A DNA stretch of 36,720 bases from Euryarchaeota archaeon SM23-78 (GCA_001595785.1 LSSJ01000003.1:1-36720), one strand, 5' to 3'. Counted from the first letter of the stretch, positions 26,068-33,277 are shown. A program made the numbers and translations. Notes: a model not told the origin generated them from the letters alone.

Positions 26068-27657
26068 ATGAAATCAAAGGTTTTATTATTTGGACCATAT
26101 AGTAAGGATGGGTTGGCTTGGTCTAATTTTGGAGCTCCACCTTTAGGAGTCCATAGGATTGCAAGCTATCTTAGAAAAAGGTATCATAAGGTAGATGTTG
26201 TTGACCCAGATCTTGAAAAAATTACTGAGAAGAGCTTTCAGAATTTGGTCACAAAAAATAAATATGATTTTATTGGGATAAGCCCAACCCACCTCACTTT
26301 GGAGAATGACTTGGCTCTGGTTCACCTGGCTAAAAGATGTTCTCCTAATTCTACTATTGTTGCTGGAGGTCAGGAAGCCACCTTTGCTTATGACCTAATT
26401 TTTGATAATTCCCCTGTACATGTTGTGGTAAGAGGAGAAGGGGAAAAACCCATGCTTAGAATGACAGAGGCTCCTGTTAGTGGTGGTCTTATGGAAAGAT
26501 TTGGGAATATAAAGGGTCTTATCATCAAAGATAAAGGAGTAGCTATTCCTACTGGCTGTGCCCAGCCTTTAGACAACCATGAGTTTGAAGAAGTTACTCT
26601 GGGCATTGATTTTAAGGATATTCCTTATGATAAGTACTGGGATAGAACCAGGGGTTTGTATGAAGATGACCTTGCTAATGTTGCTCTAAGGAAAAAAAGG
26701 CTTCATGAGATTTATGCCATGAGGTTGTTTGAGACCAATTATTGCCCTAGGGGTTGTACCTTTTGTAGTTCAACCAATTTTCAAAATACTGTAGCAGGAA
26801 AAAAGGGTACCAAGGTGGTAAGTCTTAGCCCAGAGGCTTTTATTAAGATGGTTGAGTCAGCCTACCTGGCTTATCCTAGTTTAAAAAGGGCGCTTATTCA
26901 AAGTGATAATTTTCTTGATAACAATAGGAATCAGAGGATAAAAAAGATTACAGAGTTAATAAAGCTAAAAAAAGGAGAAACCTTGCCTAAGGAAATGAGT
27001 TTTATATGTCAAAGTAGAGTTGATAATGTTACTCCACAAATGCTGGGTTACCTTAGAGAATCTAATTTTGTTATGATTGGTTATGGTGTAGAATCCTTTT
27101 CAAAAAGGATGCTGGATGAATTAAATAAGAGAGTAGGACCTCAAAGGGCTGAACAGACCATATCCAACACCTTAAGTGCAGGTATTCTGCCTTACGTAAA
27201 TGTCATTCTTACTTCTCCTAAAAGCACTCCTTATGATTTATTCCACACTGTTGATAAGTGTATTGATTACCTTGATTTAGGAGCAGAGGTTGGCTCATAT
27301 GTTTGTATAATCCCTATTCCAGGTTCAGCATTAGCTTCTAACCCAGAAAGTCAATCCTTGATAGAAGCAGCTCAGGTTAAGATACCTTATACTAATAAAA
27401 GTTTTTCAAAAACAATTAGATTATTACCAGAAGACCCATTGTTGCAGGAATTGGTACACAGGTTTTACGAAGTGATTAATGACAAAAAGTCAGAATGTAT
27501 GGAGCAATATAATATAAAGCACATTCCTGCAAGGATAAACACCTTGATAACATTTTCAACTTTGTATGGTTTAGCAAAAAAGCTTAGAATCCCAAAGTAT
27601 GGTGAGTTAGCTGATAGACAGATAAGTAGAATTCAAAAGGCTTTGGTTAATATTTAA
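26068..27657 (+). CDS. B12-binding-domain radical SAM protein
   Basis: It starts 14 nt after the methyltransferase stop, in one operon. The N-terminal 150 residues resemble a cobalamin-binding Rossmann domain (KVLLFGPYS, GAPPLGVHRIASYLRK, VDVVDPDLE, YDFIGISPTH, VVRGEGE). The radical SAM domain carries the 4Fe-4S motif CPRGCTFC (Cys226, Cys230, Cys233). It continues as a TIM-barrel half (RALIQSDNFLDNN, MSFICQSRVDNV, MIGYGVESFSKRMLDELNK). Members of this group methylate unreactive carbons or rearrange or cyclise substrates, often on lipids, cofactors or secondary metabolites. The context suggests action on the same product as the glycosyltransferase and methyltransferase. The exact reaction cannot be read. 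Confidence 0.88.
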   Translation: MKSKVLLFGPYSKDGLAWSNFGAPPLGVHRIASYLRKRYHKVDVVDPDLEKITEKSFQNLVTKNKYDFIGISPTHLTLENDLALVHLAKRCSPNSTIVAGGQEATFAYDLIFDNSPVHVVVRGEGEKPMLRMTEAPVSGGLMERFGNIKGLIIKDKGVAIPTGCAQPLDNHEFEEVTLGIDFKDIPYDKYWDRTRGLYEDDLANVALRKKRLHEIYAMRLFETNYCPRGCTFCSSTNFQNTVAGKKGTKVVSLSPEAFIKMVESAYLAYPSLKRALIQSDNFLDNNRNQRIKKITELIKLKKGETLPKEMSFICQSRVDNVTPQMLGYLRESNFVMIGYGVESFSKRMLDELNKRVGPQRAEQTISNTLSAGILPYVNVILTSPKSTPYDLFHTVDKCIDYLDLGAEVGSYVCIIPIPGSALASNPESQSLIEAAQVKIPYTNKSFSKTIRLLPEDPLLQELVHRFYEVINDKKSECMEQYNIKHIPARINTLITFSTLYGLAKKLRIPKYGELADRQISRIQKALVNI

Positions 27658-27815
27658 GGGTTTAAATAAATGAAAAATGTAAGTTGCCTTAAGTTAGTGA
27701 AAAGTACAACACTACTTTCAAGTAGCAATAAAACAAAAGATTTAAATAGGGGGGTGAATTCGTAATATCAAGATTTTCAATAATACATAAAAACAAAGGT
27801 TAAGGAGGGATTATA
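27658..27815 (+). promoter_or_regulatory. Promoter with adjacent palindrome
   Basis: TATA box ATTTAAATA at 27740-27748. The palindrome CTACTT-TC-AAGTAG (27712-27725) lies 14 bp upstream of it, a fitting place for an activator or operator. A G-run (27749-27754) follows the TATA box but opens no reading frame. The Shine-Dalgarno AGGAGG (27803-27808) is seven bases before the next ATG. Confidence 0.5.
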
Positions 27816-28910
27816 ATGAAACTTAGAAAAAAAATATTGCCTTTTTTACTAGCAGGCGGATTAGCACTAGGCTCTAGCTCTTTGCTTTATGGAGCTGATA
27901 AAAAGGTTGAAACAGAATCAAAAGAAACCAAAACTGCTGAAACCATAGAGAGCAAGTTGGAAGAAAATGAAACTGCCAGGGAATTAAAGATAATGAGAAC
28001 AGAGCTTACAGGAGCCAAGAGCTTTGGGGACAGCGATGGATTTAATGTAAAAGGCTTTGTGCGTATTATGGATAAACCTCATACTAAGTTTTTCTTACAC
28101 GGAAGCTATGAAGACTTTGATATTAACCTAGACAAAACAGAAATGATTGGTGGTCAAGAAAAGAGGTTTTCTCAAGACCAGAATCTAAGGATAGGAAGAG
28201 TGAACCCAGAATTTTACGTAAGAACCAAAGGAGAGGGAAGTTTCCTGACTTTAACTGCAGGTTATGAAGGATTAATAGTAAAGTCAAAAGCACAAGGAGA
28301 AATAACTTATGCTAGTGATATAACATCAATCGACAAGACAGAAGACGGGCATGCACACATCTTCTATTTTAAACCAGGAGTCAAGATAGGTGGAGATAAA
28401 TGGGTTTATGTAGAAGGAGTTGTAAGAAAGGTGGATAGTCACTTAGATGATGTGGCTGGGCAAGGCCCGCAGGAATTGTTTGCAGGCACTGATAATAGCC
28501 CATTAATCCTAGGAGGAAGGATAAATATCAATGATTTACTGACCTTTGATGCCTTAAATGTGGACCCAAAGGAAGGCCCTTCCAGCCAAATATATGTAGC
28601 ATCCTTGAATAACTACTTTAGAACAGGAGAAGGCAGAATCAACAATAAGCTAATGGTTGAGTTCTTGAATAAGTATTTTGATAATGAGCAGCAGTGGAGA
28701 TTCACAGAGATGTTTAAGTATGAGACTCCAGGCGGAAAGCTATTTGCACTAGAAGCCTCGTATAAAACAGACGGAGATATAAGAGCTCAAGTGCTGATAC
28801 CATTGGCAAAGAACTTCCAGCTTGGTGTAGGAGCACAAAGAGACCAGTATAAAGGCTTTGAGAACAATAAAAACGACAGAATAGATGCTATGTTAAGGAT
28901 TATCTTCTAA
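27816..28910 (+). CDS. Exported beta-rich protein resembling an outer-membrane beta-barrel
   Basis: A strong Shine-Dalgarno precedes ATG 27816. The 364-residue protein has a Sec signal (MKLRKKILPFLLAGGLALG, cleavage near LLYGA) and a charged linker rich in Glu/Lys/Thr (30-60). From about residue 65 to the end there is a succession of amphipathic strands separated by short polar turns: FVRIMDKPHTKFFLHGSYED, LTLTAGYEGLIVKS, WVYVEGVVRKVDS, RINNKLMVEFLNKYF, KLFALEASYKTD and FQLGVGAQRDQY. The protein ends in AMLRIIF, and a terminal Phe on the last strand is the hallmark of bacterial outer-membrane barrels. It is followed by its own T-rich terminator. An alternative is a soluble extracellular beta protein. 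I cannot assign a family. Confidence 0.85.
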   Translation: MKLRKKILPFLLAGGLALGSSSLLYGADKKVETESKETKTAETIESKLEENETARELKIMRTELTGAKSFGDSDGFNVKGFVRIMDKPHTKFFLHGSYEDFDINLDKTEMIGGQEKRFSQDQNLRIGRVNPEFYVRTKGEGSFLTLTAGYEGLIVKSKAQGEITYASDITSIDKTEDGHAHIFYFKPGVKIGGDKWVYVEGVVRKVDSHLDDVAGQGPQELFAGTDNSPLILGGRININDLLTFDALNVDPKEGPSSQIYVASLNNYFRTGEGRINNKLMVEFLNKYFDNEQQWRFTEMFKYETPGGKLFALEASYKTDGDIRAQVLIPLAKNFQLGVGAQRDQYKGFENNKNDRIDAMLRIIF

Positions 28911-28911
28911 A

Positions 28912-28940
28912 ATTTTTATTTTTTCTAATAATTTTTTAAT
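28912..28940 (+). terminator. T-tract terminator
   Basis: Three T-tracts (28913-28917, 28919-28924, 28932-28937) lie directly after the stop codon. This is the usual archaeal intrinsic termination signal, without a stem. Confidence 0.5.
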
Positions 28941-28971
28941 ATATGTTTGCTGTCTCCACTCCAGAATAGAA

Positions 28972-28985
28972 AAATTTATATATAT
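28972..28985 (+). promoter_or_regulatory. TATA box of the Ig-domain lipoprotein gene
   Basis: The A/T-only AAATTTATATATAT lies about 55-68 bp before ATG 29040. This leaves a leader of roughly 30 nt that contains the strong Shine-Dalgarno GAGGAGGGTGG (29025-29035). Confidence 0.5.
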
Positions 28986-29039
28986 AACTTCTTTATGTAA
29001 GTAAAAGAGATATTATAATTAGAAGAGGAGGGTGGTAAA

Positions 29040-30194
29040 ATGAGAATGAGCAATATATTAATCCTAATAACACTGGCAATGCTTGTAATAGCAGGGTGCC
29101 AGCTAGAAATACCAGAGGAGAATGTAACCAATGTAACAGAGTTTGCAATAGAGATAGGCAATATAACACCACAGGAAGAAATAGAGGAAGAGATACCAGA
29201 GGAAGGCATAGTAATAGAAGCTACAGAAGGAGACCTCTTAAGGCTAAAACCAGAGGCAATAGACCCTGATGGAGATGTAGTCACTTATTTCTATACAGAC
29301 CCTTTTAATGAGAATGGTAGATGGCAGACAAAGGAGGGAGATGCAGGCCAGTATCTAGTAACAGTAACAGCCAGTGATGGCAAAGACAACACTAGCCAAG
29401 ATATATTGGTGGTAATCCATAAAGCTAACAAAGCACCAGTGATTGAGTGCCCAGAAGAAGTGATTGTGAAAGAAGGAGAAACCATTAGTCTTGATTGTAA
29501 TATATATGACCCAGAAGGGGATAGCGTGGTTGTGGAGTACTTAGGATTCATGAAATCATCCACTTATCAAACCACTTTTGAGGATGCAGGAGAATACACA
29601 GTACAAATAAAAGCCAGGGATAAAGAAAAAGAGAGCACAGAAACTGTTGATATCAAGATTCAGGATGTGAATAGAGCTCCAAAAATAACAGAGCTGCCAG
29701 AAGAGATAACAGCCATGGAATCAGAAATAGTAACCATAAGCCCAGAAGTCACAGACCCTGATGGTGATAAAGTAACCTTAACCTTTTCAGAACCATTTGA
29801 CGAGAAAGGTGTGTGGAAAACAAAGGTAGGAGATGCAGGAACTCACAAGGTAAGCATCCTGGCCACTGATGGTACATCAACTGTTAAGAAAGAATTAACA
29901 GTGATAATAACCCAGAAGAACACCCCGCCAATATTAGAGAAGATAGAAAACATAGAGGTGTTTGAAGGAGAAACAATAGAGCTACCAATATCAGCAACTG
30001 ACAGAGAAGGAGATGATCTCACAGTAGAAGTAAAAGGCTGGATGAACTCACCAACTTACACGACAACCTATGATGATGCAGGAGAATACACAGTAACAGT
30101 GGTGGTTAGTGATGCAGAGTATGATACCAAGCAAACCATTAAAGTAACTGTAAAAGACAAGAACAGGCCGCCCATCTTTAAGGTGCCTGCATAA
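29040..30194 (+). CDS. Lipoprotein with four Ig/cadherin-like repeats
   Basis: ATG 29040 follows a very strong Shine-Dalgarno by four bases. The 384-residue product opens with a lipoprotein signal (ILILITLAMLVIAGC lipobox) and an acidic, Asn/Glu-rich linker. From about residue 60 it has four repeats of about 80 residues, each with a DPDGD or DPEGD/DREGD calcium-type motif and a closing DAG-Y-V-V-D strand pair. Repeats 1 and 3 share W-TK-GDAG; repeats 2 and 4 share TY-TT--DAGEYTV. The fold is probably that of Ig-like, PKD- or cadherin-like adhesion domains standing off the membrane. The Asp-rich loops suggest calcium binding. The domain type is judged by pattern only. Confidence 0.88.
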   Translation: MRMSNILILITLAMLVIAGCQLEIPEENVTNVTEFAIEIGNITPQEEIEEEIPEEGIVIEATEGDLLRLKPEAIDPDGDVVTYFYTDPFNENGRWQTKEGDAGQYLVTVTASDGKDNTSQDILVVIHKANKAPVIECPEEVIVKEGETISLDCNIYDPEGDSVVVEYLGFMKSSTYQTTFEDAGEYTVQIKARDKEKESTETVDIKIQDVNRAPKITELPEEITAMESEIVTISPEVTDPDGDKVTLTFSEPFDEKGVWKTKVGDAGTHKVSILATDGTSTVKKELTVIITQKNTPPILEKIENIEVFEGETIELPISATDREGDDLTVEVKGWMNSPTYTTTYDDAGEYTVTVVVSDAEYDTKQTIKVTVKDKNRPPIFKVPA

Positions 30195-30239
30195 ATTTTT
30201 TTATTTTTTTACTCTTTAATATTAATAGGGGGATTGATA
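30195..30239 (+). terminator. T-tract terminator and short leader
   Basis: Two runs of seven Ts separated by one A (30196-30210) end the lipoprotein transcript. AATATTAATA and the Shine-Dalgarno GGGGGA (30228-30233) precede the next ATG at 30240. Confidence 0.5.
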
Positions 30240-30617
30240 ATGGTAGAAAATCAAGAATTAGAAGAAGTTGTTCTAGGCGCAATATATGATTATATAACTA
30301 CAGTAAAAAATGACCCAAGTCTGTCTATAGTTGCTGATGATAACAAAGAGACTGCAAAAGAAATCATACGCCAAAGTGGCTCCCCCATTATTGATAAACC
30401 TCACAAGATTAGAATCCATTTCGGCCCTTATATTGGTTATGGGTATGATTTTACCAAGACTGATGAAGACGGTGTTCTAGCAAAAGAAATTTATGAAAGA
30501 GCAGTAAAGAATACTAAGGAATTCAGTGGCACCCCACACATGGAGACTTTTGGAAAAGCAGGCACAATTGATGACAAGATAGGATGGTACATTACTGAAA
30601 TCAGATTCTCCAAATAA
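30240..30617 (+). CDS. Small protein of unknown function
   Basis: ATG 30240 is chosen over the in-frame TTG at 30234 because GGGGGA ends seven bases before the ATG and overlaps the TTG context. The 125-residue product has no signal peptide or membrane helix and is probably cytosolic, with mixed alpha/beta character: an N-terminal acidic helix (ELEEVVLGAIYDYITTV), a strand-rich middle (KIRIHFGPYIGYGYDFT), a helix (AKEIYERAVKNTKEF) and a C-terminal strand pair (GWYITEIRFS). I do not recognise it. It lies between the lipoprotein gene and the tRNA gene and is probably its own short unit. Confidence 0.75.
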   Translation: MVENQELEEVVLGAIYDYITTVKNDPSLSIVADDNKETAKEIIRQSGSPIIDKPHKIRIHFGPYIGYGYDFTKTDEDGVLAKEIYERAVKNTKEFSGTPHMETFGKAGTIDDKIGWYITEIRFSK

Positions 30618-30644
30618 GTAATGATAACAGAAAGATTTTTTAAC

Positions 30645-30653
30645 CTTTAAAAC
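30645..30653 (+). promoter_or_regulatory. TATA box of the tRNA gene
   Basis: CTTTAAAAC is centred about 20 bp before the first base of the acceptor stem (30669), the normal spacing for an archaeal stable-RNA promoter. Confidence 0.5.
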
Positions 30654-30668
30654 ATTACTATTTCTAAA

Positions 30669-30784
30669 GCCAGCGTTGCATAATCCGGTATTGCGGCGGT
30701 CTCGAAAACCGCTGTCCTTTGGACGTGCAGGTTCGAATACAATCAACATGTAAATGTTGTATGACGAAACTCCTGCCGCTGGCG
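30669..30784 (+). tRNA. tRNA-Ser(CGA) with a 33-nt intron in the T loop
   Basis: The acceptor stem GCCAGCG (30669-30675) pairs perfectly with CGCTGGC (30777-30783); the discriminator is G30784. The anticodon stem GCGGT/ACCGC (30696-30700/30708-30712) encloses the loop CTCGAAA with anticodon CGA at 30703-30705. A long variable arm (GTCC 30714-30717 with GGAC 30721-30724) confirms the Ser class. The T stem GCAGG (30727-30731) pairs with CCTGC (30772-30776), but the T loop is interrupted. Joining 30737 to 30771 restores the canonical 7-nt loop TTCGAAT. No CCA is encoded. The D arm is short (GCA/TGC). Confidence 0.92.
30738..30770 (+). other. Archaeal tRNA intron (bulge-helix-bulge) at tRNA position 59/60
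   Basis: The 4-bp central helix TTCG (30732-30735) with CGAA (30765-30768) is flanked by 3-nt bulges AAT (30736-30738) and ACT (30769-30771), and the T stem forms the outer helix. Cutting after the second base of each bulge, as the splicing endonuclease does, removes exactly 30738-30770. The inner part folds as a hairpin (CAACAT 30744-30749 with ATGTTG 30754-30759), but the inner helix does not abut the bulge, so this is a relaxed motif. Confidence 0.85.
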
Positions 30785-30788
30785 TATA

Positions 30789-30797
30789 ATTTAAATA
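30789..30797 (+). promoter_or_regulatory. TATA box of a leaderless operon
   Basis: ATTTAAATA begins only five bases after the tRNA ends. It is centred about 30 bp before ATG 30823, and no Shine-Dalgarno lies between. The transcript should start at or next to the ATG. Confidence 0.55.
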
Positions 30798-30822
30798 TAA
30801 ACAAGGCTTTCTTCTACTCAAA

Positions 30823-31218
30823 ATGAGTTCATATGATGATTATTTAAAATCATATAAGATATTTGAAGAACAAACCAAAAAAAAGATTCAGAAAAATCAA
30901 GCCTTGGAATCATTACAAGTGACGCAGCAATTTAAGCAAAATGAGTGGGAAAAAGAAGAGATGGAGAGAAGATTAAAAGAACTTCAAGAGATAAAAAGTA
31001 TGAAATCACAAGCAAATTTTTTAGACAAAGAATCAGAGAGAATGCGTTTTAGCCAGTCTGGTTTTCCCAGGGAATTAGAAAACCAGGCTTATAATCTAAG
31101 AAAAAAGGCTGAAGAACTACAGGACTACAATAACCAGCAAGCTGATATTAGAAAAAAAAGCTTTCTTGATAAACAAAGAGAAGAATTAGACAAGGTTTTA
31201 AAACAATATGAAGATTAG
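30823..31218 (+). CDS. Coiled-coil protein of unknown function
   Basis: The 131-residue protein is almost entirely charged and helical: EEQTKKKIQKNQ, KEEMERRLKELQE, ENQAYNLRKKAEELQDY and KQREELDKVLKQYED show heptad-like spacing broken near residue 80 (SQSGFPRE). There is no signal peptide or membrane helix. ATG 30823 sits where transcription from the TATA box at 30789 would begin. The end overlaps the zinc-ribbon gene by 11 nt, so it heads a three-gene operon. The function is unknown; a scaffold or nucleic-acid-associated role is possible. Confidence 0.8.
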   Translation: MSSYDDYLKSYKIFEEQTKKKIQKNQALESLQVTQQFKQNEWEKEEMERRLKELQEIKSMKSQANFLDKESERMRFSQSGFPRELENQAYNLRKKAEELQDYNNQQADIRKKSFLDKQREELDKVLKQYED

Positions 31219-31453
31219 ACTAGGTTATTCTAATGAATACATATATATAGGTGATGCAAAGCCAGAGCAATTAGTAGAAGAAAGAGCTATCAAGTGCAGT
31301 TTTTGCAATAAAAAGCTTAAGAAAGATGACTGGATATCTATTCTTCACACTCTTGGAGATAAGCATAAGCCTAAAAGACTGCATTTCTTTTGCAAATCAA
31401 AGAATTGTCATTATGAGTGGGGTTTGCAAGGGCAGAAGCAGAGGGAAAGGTGA
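31208..31453 (+). CDS. Small zinc-ribbon-like protein
   Basis: ATG 31208 lies inside the last codons of the coiled-coil gene. The 81-residue product has CSFC near residue 30 and CKSKNCHYEW near residue 62, a four-Cys set (CxxC...CxxxxC) typical of treble-clef or zinc-ribbon folds, with a helix-poor strand pattern between (WISILHTLGD...RLHFFC). The TGA stop overlaps the GTG start of the HAD gene (GTGA at 31450-31453), so the pair is translationally coupled. Small proteins of this type often bind nucleic acid or a partner enzyme; the role here is unknown. Confidence 0.78.
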   Translation: MKIRLGYSNEYIYIGDAKPEQLVEERAIKCSFCNKKLKKDDWISILHTLGDKHKPKRLHFFCKSKNCHYEWGLQGQKQRER

Positions 31454-32349
31454 TTATTATAATTACAGGTTATATCTTACCAGGTAAACAAGGCCTTCTT
31501 GATAAGCCTGTGAAGGTGCCTAATACTAATATTGAGATTATCAGGCCTTTTGATGGTAGTAAGCTTAAGGCTGTTTTGTTTGATTTGGATGGCACTCTTT
31601 CTCTTGAAAGGGATGGGTGGATTAACTTAATGATAAAAGTTTTTGTTGATGAGCTTGTAAAGGCTGGGGTTAAAGAGAAAGAAGCTCTTATGTGGTCTAT
31701 TAAGTACATTCAGGATACTATTGGCATTACTACCTATGTGCAGATGCAGGCTTTGGCTGATGAGATTAAGCAAAGAGGGGGTATGCCTAAGCATGCTTGG
31801 AAATATAAACAAGATTATAATAAAGAGCTGGTTGAACTGGTTGAAAAGCAGCGTAAAGAGCTTCCTAAGGATAAATTAAGAGTGGCTGGTATTTTAGAGC
31901 TACTTAAATTACTCGCTGCTAGGTTTGGTAAGAACTCCTTATATATAGGGAGTGCTTCTGATATTGATGCTGTGCTAAGCAGTGTTAGTTTCCTTGGTTA
32001 TGATGACTTTTTTGATAAAAATAATATTGTTGGTGCTGGCTCTGTTAATGATCCTAAAGCTGATTCTAAGAAATTAGTTATAGATAAGCTGATGAATGAG
32101 CAAGGCCTTAAACTAGGTGAGCTCTTATGCTTTGGTAATGGTTTTCCTGAGATTCTTCATACTTACAACGCTGGGGGTATATGTATCGGCGTGCTAACCC
32201 CTGATGAGAGTAAGTACAAGGATTATTTTACTGTTGAGCAGAGAAGAGAGATTTTGATAAACGCAGGAGCTCATATTGTTATGCCTGATTATACTTGTTC
32301 TTCTGAGTTGGTTAAGCTTTTATTAGCAGGTAAACAACCACAAAGATAG
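31450..32349 (+). CDS. HAD-superfamily hydrolase (phosphatase-like)
   Basis: GTG 31450 is preferred over the in-frame GTG 31417. It overlaps the preceding stop as GTGA, and GAGGGAAAGG (31441-31450) provides a Shine-Dalgarno; starting at 31417 would overlap the zinc-ribbon gene by 37 nt. The 299-residue product has HAD motif I VLFDLDGTLS (nucleophile Asp), a long helical cap (about 60-145), motif II as YIGSASD, motif III Lys in PKADSKK and motif IV as CFGNGFPEI. The last has a GNG where GDG/GDx is usual, so the metal-binding acidic pair is weak. The reaction is probably phosphate hydrolysis on a small metabolite. The N-terminal 35 residues before motif I are unusual. The 3' end overlaps the minus-strand gene by 38 nt. 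Confidence 0.86.
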   Translation: MIIIITGYILPGKQGLLDKPVKVPNTNIEIIRPFDGSKLKAVLFDLDGTLSLERDGWINLMIKVFVDELVKAGVKEKEALMWSIKYIQDTIGITTYVQMQALADEIKQRGGMPKHAWKYKQDYNKELVELVEKQRKELPKDKLRVAGILELLKLLAARFGKNSLYIGSASDIDAVLSSVSFLGYDDFFDKNNIVGAGSVNDPKADSKKLVIDKLMNEQGLKLGELLCFGNGFPEILHTYNAGGICIGVLTPDESKYKDYFTVEQRREILINAGAHIVMPDYTCSSELVKLLLAGKQPQR

Positions 32350-32497
32350 CTATGAATAAGATTATTGATATTAGTATCATTGGCATGATTGCCATTCCTT
32401 TGCCTAAGCCTTGTACATTGTTAAACCATATCCATATAATAATTACTGGCAAGCCTCCGCTGGCTAATGCCCATAGAAGTCTTTTCTTGCTTATCAT
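32312..32497 (-). CDS. Small two-helix membrane protein
   Basis: The 61-residue product has two hydrophobic segments (LASGGLPVIIIWIWF and AIMPMILISIILFIAIFVVVYLLI) joined by a short polar loop and preceded by a basic N-terminus (MISKKRLL). Its ATG overlaps the stop of the upstream minus-strand gene (ATGA at 32494-32497), a sign of a true coupled gene. The 3' end overlaps the convergent HAD gene by 38 nt. I do not recognise it. It could be a partner of the helical protein encoded just upstream. Confidence 0.6.
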   Translation of the reverse strand: MISKKRLLWALASGGLPVIIIWIWFNNVQGLGKGMAIMPMILISIILFIAIFVVVYLLIKA

Positions 32498-33222
32498 TCT
32501 TTTTGAAGGGCTTGGAGAATGCTTACAATCGGTATGGAATCCCCCTGCTTTTGTTCTATAATAGCAGAACCAGAAGCACCTAATAATAAACCTGTCTCAA
32601 TGCGGGGGGGTCCAAGGTTTTCTGAAGTTTTTGAATACACAATGCTTTTGTTTCTTTTTATGACCTTATTGTAATGCTTGGAAACCTTTTGGTTTAGTTT
32701 GAGTTCATGTCTCCAAAATTTTAGGAATCTTTTATAATCCTTTGGGTCTCTGTTTTCTAGAAAGCTGTCTTCTGCTATCATTCTTGTTAGTAGGTATCTG
32801 ACATCATTTTCAGTTATTTTAAGTATTTTTATTGTGTCTGCAAAAAACCTTTCTAGATGTTTTCCTGACACTTGTTCAGGTAAATATTTTCTCTTGTATC
32901 TTTTAGTGTCACCTTTATATCTTGATTTTTGTGCTTCTAATATACTTATAGCAAAGGCTATTGGAGCTTTAGTTCCTTTTTCTTTACTTCTTATTAGAGC
33001 GAGTAGTTTTTCTTCTTTGAGCAATGTATTATGCATAAATGCGTACCAGGTCTCTGGAACGTCTTTAATGTTCTTTTCTTTAATGTCTTGCAAAAGCTCA
33101 TGTCTTCTTGCTATGCATTGGGATCTGATTCTGTAGGCTTGATTTATTTCTTTACAAATAGTTTTTAGGTTTTCTATTTCTTGTATTGCTCTTTGCCTTT
33201 CTGTTTCATAAGAAGGATGCAT
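32494..33222 (-). CDS. Helical protein of unknown function
   Basis: ATG at 33222 (reading leftwards) is preceded by AAGGGG about nine bases upstream. The 242-residue product is basic and mostly helical: an N-terminal coiled-coil-like part (ERQRAIQEIENLKTICKEINQ), a basic middle (KSRYKGDTKRYKRKYLPEQ) and helix pairs (VRYLLTRMIAEDSFLENRDPKDYKRF given in two parts: VRYLLTRMIAEDS and DPKDYKRFLKFWRHELKL). It ends in a less charged tail with LGPPRIETGLLLGASGSA. There is no signal peptide. It is followed with a 4-nt overlap by the two-helix membrane protein. The family is unknown. Confidence 0.78.
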   Translation of the reverse strand: MHPSYETERQRAIQEIENLKTICKEINQAYRIRSQCIARRHELLQDIKEKNIKDVPETWYAFMHNTLLKEEKLLALIRSKEKGTKAPIAFAISILEAQKSRYKGDTKRYKRKYLPEQVSGKHLERFFADTIKILKITENDVRYLLTRMIAEDSFLENRDPKDYKRFLKFWRHELKLNQKVSKHYNKVIKRNKSIVYSKTSENLGPPRIETGLLLGASGSAIIEQKQGDSIPIVSILQALQKE

Positions 33223-33268
33223 TTTTCATAACCCCTTTACCCTGTTTCAATATCCTTTAATTTAGGAG

Positions 33269-33277
33269 TATTTAAAG
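33269..33277 (-). promoter_or_regulatory. TATA box of the minus-strand gene pair
   Basis: Read on the minus strand, CTTTAAATA-type sequence lies about 50 bp before the ATG at 33222. This leaves a leader of about 20-25 nt that holds AAGGGG. Confidence 0.45.

Noticed and set aside
27749-27765. G-run and GTG after the TATA box at 27740 as a small leader gene
   Set aside because: GTG AAT TCG TAA stops after three codons, and the run lies upstream of the expected transcription start.
30477-30821. 114-codon minus-strand frame across the tRNA
   Set aside because: It runs antisense through the tRNA-Ser gene and a plus-strand gene.
32352-32561. 69-codon plus-strand frame after the HAD gene
   Set aside because: It is antisense to the small membrane protein and the helical protein; no Shine-Dalgarno, and the minus-strand frames have coupled starts and sensible hydrophobic pattern.
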